A stretch of 64,000 nt of DNA. It comes from Novosphingobium sp. SG919. Lineage in GTDB: Bacteria > Pseudomonadota > Alphaproteobacteria > Sphingomonadales > Sphingomonadaceae. The notes under the pieces were generated by a model that was not told where the DNA came from, made no database searches, and saw only the letters and a list, made by a program, of their open reading frames with translations. Both the position numbers and the translations under genes were made by a program. The DNA is taken from contig NZ_JABCNG010000001.1 in assembly GCF_012932495.1 (NCBI RefSeq), positions 2,108,001 to 2,172,000 on the forward strand, given 5' to 3'. Of this stretch, positions 59,387-64,000 are shown piece by piece (position 1 is the stretch's first letter; each line of letters begins with the position of its first letter).

Positions 59387-60505
59387 TCAGGCCGGCAGCC
59401 GAAGGATCGGCTTGATGGTCTTTCCGTTCTCGCTGTCGCTGACCGCCTGGTTGATGTCGGCAAAGTCGTAGAACCTGACCAGCCGATCAAACGGGAAACG
59501 GCCCTGGGCGTGAAGCGCGATCAGTTCCGGGATGAAGACCTGCGGCACGGCATCCCCTTCCACGATGCCCATGATCCGCTTGCCCGGCACCATCACCATG
59601 TTCACGTCGAACTTGGCCTCGGTGCCAAGCTTGGGCGCGCCGACGATACCGCAGGTGCCCAGGATGGTCAGCGCATCGATCGCCTGGCGCAGTACCTCGG
59701 GCCGTCCGCTGCTTTCCAGCGTGAAGTCCGCACCGCCTCCGGTGATTTCCTGGATCGCCGCCACCGGATCGGTTTGCCGGCTGTTGACCACATGGGTGGC
59801 GCCCAGTTCCAGGGCCAGTTCCAGCCGGCTTGGCGTCACGTCCACCGCGATGATCTTTGTCGCCCCCGCAACACGGGCGGCCATGATCGCGCTCAACCCC
59901 ACTGCGCCCGAGCCGAAGGCGGCAAAGCTGGCGCCAGCCGGCACCTTCATCGCGCGCAGCACCGCCCCCGCGCCGGTCTGGATACCGCATCCCAGCGGGC
60001 CGAGCAGTTCCAGTGGCGCGTCCTTCGCCACTTTGACGACATTGCGTTCCTGCGCGATGGCAAAGCTGCCGAACGACGACTGGCCGAAGAAATGATCGTG
60101 CAGCACATGCCCATGCGCATCGCAAGTGGCGGTGGAGCCATCCTTGCGGCCACCGCCGAAGTTCAGGCCGAAGAAATCGGCGCAATGCGCGGGATGCCCG
60201 GACAGGCAGGGATTGCACACGCCGCACGACGCAAAGCTGAGGACGACATGGTCGCCCGGCGCCACCGCCGCAACGCCTGCACCGGTCGCCTCGACCACGC
60301 CCGATCCTTCATGGCCGAGCACAGCCGGAAGCGGCACTGGATAATATTGATCACGCACGATGATGTCGGTGTGGCAAACGCCCACCGCGACGATCCGAAC
60401 CAGCACTTCGCCCGGCCCGGGCGCCGCGATCTTGGCGGTCTCGATTGCAAAGGGAGCGCCTTGTTCGCGAGCGACGGCGGCGGTGATTTCACGCATTTCG
60501 GTCAT
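59387..60505 (-). CDS. Zinc-dependent alcohol dehydrogenase (aryl-alcohol type)
   Basis: 372 residues. I use the third of three successive ATGs (60505), because AGGAG directly abuts the first. Catalytic zinc ligands are Cys44 (GVCHTD) and the His in LGHEGSG; the structural zinc cysteines are in CGVCNPCLSGHPAHC; the Rossmann motif is AFGSGAVGLSAI. The C-terminal PFDRLVRFYDFADINQAVSDSENG is typical of benzyl-alcohol (XylB-like) dehydrogenases. Directly downstream of the benzaldehyde-type dehydrogenase, so the pair should take an aryl or allylic alcohol to its acid. Paralogue of 6720-7826. Confidence 0.92.
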   Translation of the reverse strand: MTEMREITAAVAREQGAPFAIETAKIAAPGPGEVLVRIVAVGVCHTDIIVRDQYYPVPLPAVLGHEGSGVVEATGAGVAAVAPGDHVVLSFASCGVCNPCLSGHPAHCADFFGLNFGGGRKDGSTATCDAHGHVLHDHFFGQSSFGSFAIAQERNVVKVAKDAPLELLGPLGCGIQTGAGAVLRAMKVPAGASFAAFGSGAVGLSAIMAARVAGATKIIAVDVTPSRLELALELGATHVVNSRQTDPVAAIQEITGGGADFTLESSGRPEVLRQAIDALTILGTCGIVGAPKLGTEAKFDVNMVMVPGKRIMGIVEGDAVPQVFIPELIALHAQGRFPFDRLVRFYDFADINQAVSDSENGKTIKPILRLPA

Positions 60506-60556
60506 CATCATCTCCTGGGTGTTCTTGGCTTGGCCTTGCTGCGGCGAGGCGGCGGA

Positions 60557-62014
60557 TCAGAACGGATAGGCGGGCGCAGCGGCCTTCACGGTCAGCCACT
60601 GCCAATGGGTGAATTCCTCCCAGTTGGCCGGGCCGCCGATCGACGATCCGTTGCCCGACGCACCAACCCCGCCAAAGGGATTGACCACCTCGTCGTTCAC
60701 GGTCTGGTCGTTGATGTGAACCAGCCCGGCGCGCAGTTGTTCGCCCAGCGCCATGGCGCGGCCAACGTCGTTGGAGATCACGGCTGCGGACAGGCCATAT
60801 TCGGTGTCGTTGGCCATCGCGATCGCCTTGTCATCGGTATCGAACGGAACCAGCACGGCCACCGGCCCAAAGATTTCCTCGTCGAACGCGGCCATGCCGG
60901 GCGTCACGCCTTCCAGCACCGTGGGCGCGAGGCACAGGCCATCGACGGTGCCGCCCGCCGCCACCCGTGCGCCAGCCGCAACGCTGCGATCGAGAATATC
61001 GCGCGCATGATCGAGCTGTGCCTGGTTGATCAGCGGGCCGACGGCGACAGCGCCCGACATCGGATCCCCCGCCGGCAGCGCCCGCGCCTTGTCTGCCAGC
61101 TGCACGGCAAAGGCATCGAAGATCGCGCGATGGACGAGGATGCGCCCTGCCGTCATGCAGATCTGGCCCTGATGCAGCCAAGCCCCCCAAGCCGCATTGC
61201 GCACGGCCAGATCGAGATCGGCATCCTCAAGCACGATCAGCGCATTCTTGCCACCAAGTTCGAGCGAGACCTTCTTCAGGTGCCGGCTTGCGGCCTCGCC
61301 CACCTTGCGGCCTGCGGCGGTCGAGCCGGTGAACTGGATCATCGCGACATTGCGATCCTCGCACAGCGCCGCCCCCGCCGCGCCGCCACCCGGCAGCACC
61401 GCGAGCACCCCGGCCGGCAACCCGGCCAGTTCGAACAGGCGCGCGATCACATAGCCGCCGCACACCGCTGTGCGCGGATCGGGCTTGAGCACCACCGCGT
61501 TGCCCACCGCCAGCGCCGGTGCCACTGCCCGCATCGCGAGGTAGAGTGGGAAGTTGAACGGCGCGATCACCCCGACCACGCCAAGCGGGCGACGGCGGGC
61601 AAGGCTCAGCCGACCTGCCTCACTGGGCAGGACCAGGCCTTGCGCCTGATGCGGCATCGCCCCGGCCAGCTCGATCGCCTTGACGGTGATGGACAGCTCG
61701 AACTCCGCCTTGGCACGCACCGAGCCGCTTTCGCGCATGATCCAGGTGACGATCGATTCCCAGTGCGCACGCGCCAGCGCCGCCGCCTTGGGGAAGACGC
61801 TGGCCCGCACATCGGGAGCGGCCGTGGCCCAGCCGGCTTGCGCGGCGCGGGCTGCCGCCGCCGTGCGGACAACCGTTTCCGCATCGGCAGAGCCCGCACG
61901 CCCCAGCACCGCGCCGGTGGCCGGCTCGATCACGTCATAGCTATTGGCAGCCTGCACCCAAGCGCCATCGAACAGGCGACCATCGAGATGCCCATCGTCC
62001 AACAAGGTCGTCAT
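60557..62014 (-). CDS. Benzaldehyde-type NAD(P) aldehyde dehydrogenase
   Basis: 485 residues. The N-terminus LDDGHLDGRLFDGAWVQAANSYDVIEPATG, the block LGVVGVIAPFNFPLYLAMRAVAPALA and WEEFTHWQWLTV at the C-terminus place it with benzaldehyde dehydrogenases (XylC/AreC-like). General base Glu252 (SLELGGKNA), nucleophile Cys286 (HQGQICMTAGR). It starts two bases before the pcaD stop would end, so it is tightly coupled. It oxidises the aldehyde from the neighbouring alcohol dehydrogenase; the exact aldehyde is not predictable. Confidence 0.92.
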   Translation of the reverse strand: MTTLLDDGHLDGRLFDGAWVQAANSYDVIEPATGAVLGRAGSADAETVVRTAAAARAAQAGWATAAPDVRASVFPKAAALARAHWESIVTWIMRESGSVRAKAEFELSITVKAIELAGAMPHQAQGLVLPSEAGRLSLARRRPLGVVGVIAPFNFPLYLAMRAVAPALAVGNAVVLKPDPRTAVCGGYVIARLFELAGLPAGVLAVLPGGGAAGAALCEDRNVAMIQFTGSTAAGRKVGEAASRHLKKVSLELGGKNALIVLEDADLDLAVRNAAWGAWLHQGQICMTAGRILVHRAIFDAFAVQLADKARALPAGDPMSGAVAVGPLINQAQLDHARDILDRSVAAGARVAAGGTVDGLCLAPTVLEGVTPGMAAFDEEIFGPVAVLVPFDTDDKAIAMANDTEYGLSAAVISNDVGRAMALGEQLRAGLVHINDQTVNDEVVNPFGGVGASGNGSSIGGPANWEEFTHWQWLTVKAAAPAYPF

Positions 62015-62015
62015 A

Positions 62016-62813
62016 TCACTCTCCGCTTGTTTTATTCAGATGATCGAGCAGCGCGGCCGTGAAGGCAGCGGGCTGTTCGAGATTGGACAGGTGCGCCGCG
62101 TCCAGGATAACGCCGGTCGCGCCCGCGATTCCCTCGATCAAGGCCCTCGTCTGCTCGGGCGGGGTGGCGGGGTCCTGCGCGCCCCCGATCACCAGCGTGG
62201 GCGTTTCGATCAGCCCGAGCAGTGGGCGCAGGTCCATGTCCCGAATGGCAGCGCAACAGCCCGCATAGCCTTGTGGGTCGGTGACATGCAGCGTGGCAAG
62301 GATGGCTGCGGTATTGTCCGGATCGGCGCGAAAGGCGGGCGTGAACCAGCGCTCCACCACCGCGTCGGCAATGGCCGCCATGCCCTGGCTGCGCACCGTG
62401 GCGATCCGCGCATCCCATGCCGAGGGCGGCCCCATATAGGGCGCGCTGTTGGCGATGACGAGACGGGTGAGCCGCTCGGGCGCATGGACACCCAGCCACT
62501 GCCCGGTCATGCCGCCAAGGGACAGGCCACAAAACGCGAACCGGGCAAGCCCGAGCGCGTCGGCCAGTTCCAGAACGTCGCGGCCCAGCCGGTCGAGGCC
62601 ATAGCCGCCGGGCCAGGCATCGGAGGCGCCGTGGCCGCGCGTGTCATAGCGAATGACGCGGAAGTGCTGCGCGAGAGGCGCCAGTTGCGGCGTCCACATC
62701 GCGCGATCGGTGCCCAGCGAATTGGACAGGATCAGCGGCGGCGCCGACGGATCGCCATCACTGGTCCAGGCCAGACGGCAACCATCGCCAAGGGTCAGAT
62801 GGTGCGGGCTCAT
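62016..62813 (-). CDS. pcaD: 3-oxoadipate enol-lactonase
   Basis: 265 residues from the ATG at 62813, which overlaps the pcaF stop (ATGA). Alpha/beta-hydrolase of the PcaD family: [39 protein letters not shown], nucleophile elbow [15 protein letters not shown], acid in [11 protein letters not shown] and His in [10 protein letters not shown], all typical. It opens the enol-lactone ring to give 3-oxoadipate in the beta-ketoadipate pathway. Confidence 0.93.
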   Translation of the reverse strand: MSPHHLTLGDGCRLAWTSDGDPSAPPLILSNSLGTDRAMWTPQLAPLAQHFRVIRYDTRGHGASDAWPGGYGLDRLGRDVLELADALGLARFAFCGLSLGGMTGQWLGVHAPERLTRLVIANSAPYMGPPSAWDARIATVRSQGMAAIADAVVERWFTPAFRADPDNTAAILATLHVTDPQGYAGCCAAIRDMDLRPLLGLIETPTLVIGGAQDPATPPEQTRALIEGIAGATGVILDAAHLSNLEQPAAFTAALLDHLNKTSGE

Positions 62814-64000
62814 ACGCGCTCCACCACCAGCGCCAGGCCCTGGCCCACGCCGACGCACAGTGTCGCCAATCCCAGCTTGCCACCGGATTTCTCAAGCTGA
62901 TGCACCAGTGTCATGGCGAGGCGCGCACCCGACATGCCAAGCGGATGGCCCAGCGCAATGGCACCGCCGTTCGGATTGACGCGGGGATCGTCGTCGGCCA
63001 GCCCCAATCCCCGCAGCACCGCCAGCCCTTGCGAGGCAAAGGCCTCGTTCAGTTCGATCGCGTCGATCGCCGCCAGCGACAGGCCCAGCCGGGCAAGAAG
63101 CTTGTGCGTTGCCGGCACGGGGCCGATGCCCATGATGCGCGGGGCAACCCCGGCACTCGCCATGCCCAGGATTCGTGCACGCGGCGTCAGGCCATGGTCG
63201 CGAACCGCCGCCTCGCTGGCGACGATCATCGCCGCCGCGCCATCGTTCACGCCCGAAGCATTGCCCGCCGTCACCGTGCCATCGGGCCGAACCACCGGGC
63301 GCAGCCGTGCCAGCGTGTCGAGCGTGGTATCGGCACGCGGGTGTTCGTCGGTATCGGTGCCCGTCTCGCGGCCCTTTCGGTCGGTGATCGTCATCGGTAC
63401 GATCTCTTCGGCGAAGAAGCCGGCCGCCTGCGCGGCAGTGGCGCGCTGCTGGCTGCGCAGCGCGAACCGGTCCTGATCCGTGCGGCCGATGCCGAAATCG
63501 GCGGCCACGTTCTCGCCCGTCTCCGGCATCGAATCCACGCCATAGCCCGCCCGCATGCGCGGGTTGACGAAGCGCCAGCCGATCGTGGTGTCGTGAATTT
63601 CCGCCTGCCGGGAAAATCCGCTTTCCGCCTTGGCCAGGACGAAGGGTGCGCGGCTCATGCTTTCCACGCCCCCCGCGATCAGCAGGTCGGCGTCGCCAGC
63701 CAGGACCGCGCGGGCGGCAGTGCCGACTGCGTCGAGGCCCGATGCGCATAGCCGGTTGATCGTGACCCCGCCGACCGTTTCGGGCAGCCCGGCGAGCAGC
63801 GCTGCCATGCGCGCCACGTTGCGATTGTCCTCGCCCGCCTGGTTTGCACATCCCAGGATCACATCATCGATCGCCGCCGGATCGAAAGCGCCGCGTTCGA
63901 CCAATGCCGCGATCGGCACCGCCGCAAGATCATCGGCCCGAACCGAAGACAGCGCGCCGGCATAGCGGCCGATCGGCGTGCGGACCGCATCGCAGAGAAA
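62810..64000 (-). CDS. pcaF: 3-oxoadipyl-CoA thiolase (N-terminus cut by window edge)
   Basis: 397 codons are present and the frame runs off the right edge. The first visible residues, [20 protein letters not shown], match the PcaF N-terminus, so only a few residues are missing. Nucleophile Cys in [13 protein letters not shown], then [27 protein letters not shown] and the acid Cys in [10 protein letters not shown]. It cleaves 3-oxoadipyl-CoA to succinyl-CoA and acetyl-CoA, the last step of the beta-ketoadipate pathway. First visible gene of the leftward operon; a pcaIJ transferase may lie just outside. Confidence 0.94.
   Translation of the reverse strand, partial: FLCDAVRTPIGRYAGALSSVRADDLAAVPIAALVERGAFDPAAIDDVILGCANQAGEDNRNVARMAALLAGLPETVGGVTINRLCASGLDAVGTAARAVLAGDADLLIAGGVESMSRAPFVLAKAESGFSRQAEIHDTTIGWRFVNPRMRAGYGVDSMPETGENVAADFGIGRTDQDRFALRSQQRATAAQAAGFFAEEIVPMTITDRKGRETGTDTDEHPRADTTLDTLARLRPVVRPDGTVTAGNASGVNDGAAAMIVASEAAVRDHGLTPRARILGMASAGVAPRIMGIGPVPATHKLLARLGLSLAAIDAIELNEAFASQGLAVLRGLGLADDDPRVNPNGGAIALGHPLGMSGARLAMTLVHQLEKSGGKLGLATLCVGVGQGLALVVERV

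Noticed and set aside
59294..62062. 922-codon open frame on the plus strand
   Set aside because: Antisense to the alcohol and aldehyde dehydrogenase genes, which have complete motifs and ribosome sites. Composition is shadow-like.

Overview
The window is high-GC (roughly two thirds G+C), gene-dense DNA from an alphaproteobacterium, most likely a sphingomonad (order Sphingomonadales, Novosphingobium/Sphingobium-like). Evidence for this is four large TonB-dependent receptors, each beside hydrolases or oxidoreductases, a SigF/NrsF-type sigma/anti-sigma pair, beta-ketoadipate enzymes, and frequent 1-4 base overlaps between genes. I see no rRNA, tRNA or CRISPR. The genus call is inference from gene content only.

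Region 1 (1-13.9 kb) looks like a catabolic unit that oxidises a hydrocarbon-like or terpenoid side chain and activates it to a CoA ester. It has a symporter-fused sensor kinase (cut by the left edge), a nitronate-monooxygenase-like flavoprotein, a thiolase, a crotonase, an acyl-CoA synthetase, a zinc alcohol dehydrogenase, an AraC regulator, a cytochrome P450, a TonB-dependent receptor and an aldehyde dehydrogenase. Its two divergent promoter regions share an identical 18-base element.

Region 2 (14-28.3 kb) holds a second receptor, then a tight LysR / CitMHS transporter / AtuA-like / small AtuA-like / secreted hydrolase operon. It ends with a tannase-family esterase, a MarR regulator and a third receptor, with matching palindromes in front of the esterase/MarR pair and the receptor. 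Region 3 (28.4-33.8 kb) is regulatory and redox: an ECF41 sigma factor with its carboxymuconolactone-decarboxylase partner and a perfect ECF41-type promoter, a LysR/SDR divergent pair, an NAD-dependent reductase and an AraC regulator.

Region 4 (33.9-38.1 kb) is the most interesting: a bufferin-type (copper-binding RiPP) locus. A sigF-nrsF operon sits between two precursor genes of different type, one leading bufB-bufC and the other leading a DoxX gene. All three operons carry an exact GTAACC-N16-CGAA promoter. A 232-bp internally deleted IS3-family element follows directly.

Region 5 (38.4-45.4 kb) has a three-gene membrane/lipid-like operon divergent from a histidine kinase/NtrC pair, with two overlapping back-to-back sigma-54 promoters in between, then rlmJ. 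Region 6 (45.8-64 kb) is an aromatic-ester island. A MarR-controlled rightward operon (two DUF3237 proteins around a CocE-type esterase, a receptor, a secreted carboxylesterase and a tannase) runs head-on into a leftward operon (pcaF, pcaD, benzaldehyde-type dehydrogenase, alcohol dehydrogenase, carboxylesterase, MFS transporter, two SnoaL-like proteins). A plausible overall scheme is that a bulky ester enters through the receptor, is cleaved by periplasmic esterases, its alcohol is oxidised to an acid, and ring products enter the beta-ketoadipate pathway.
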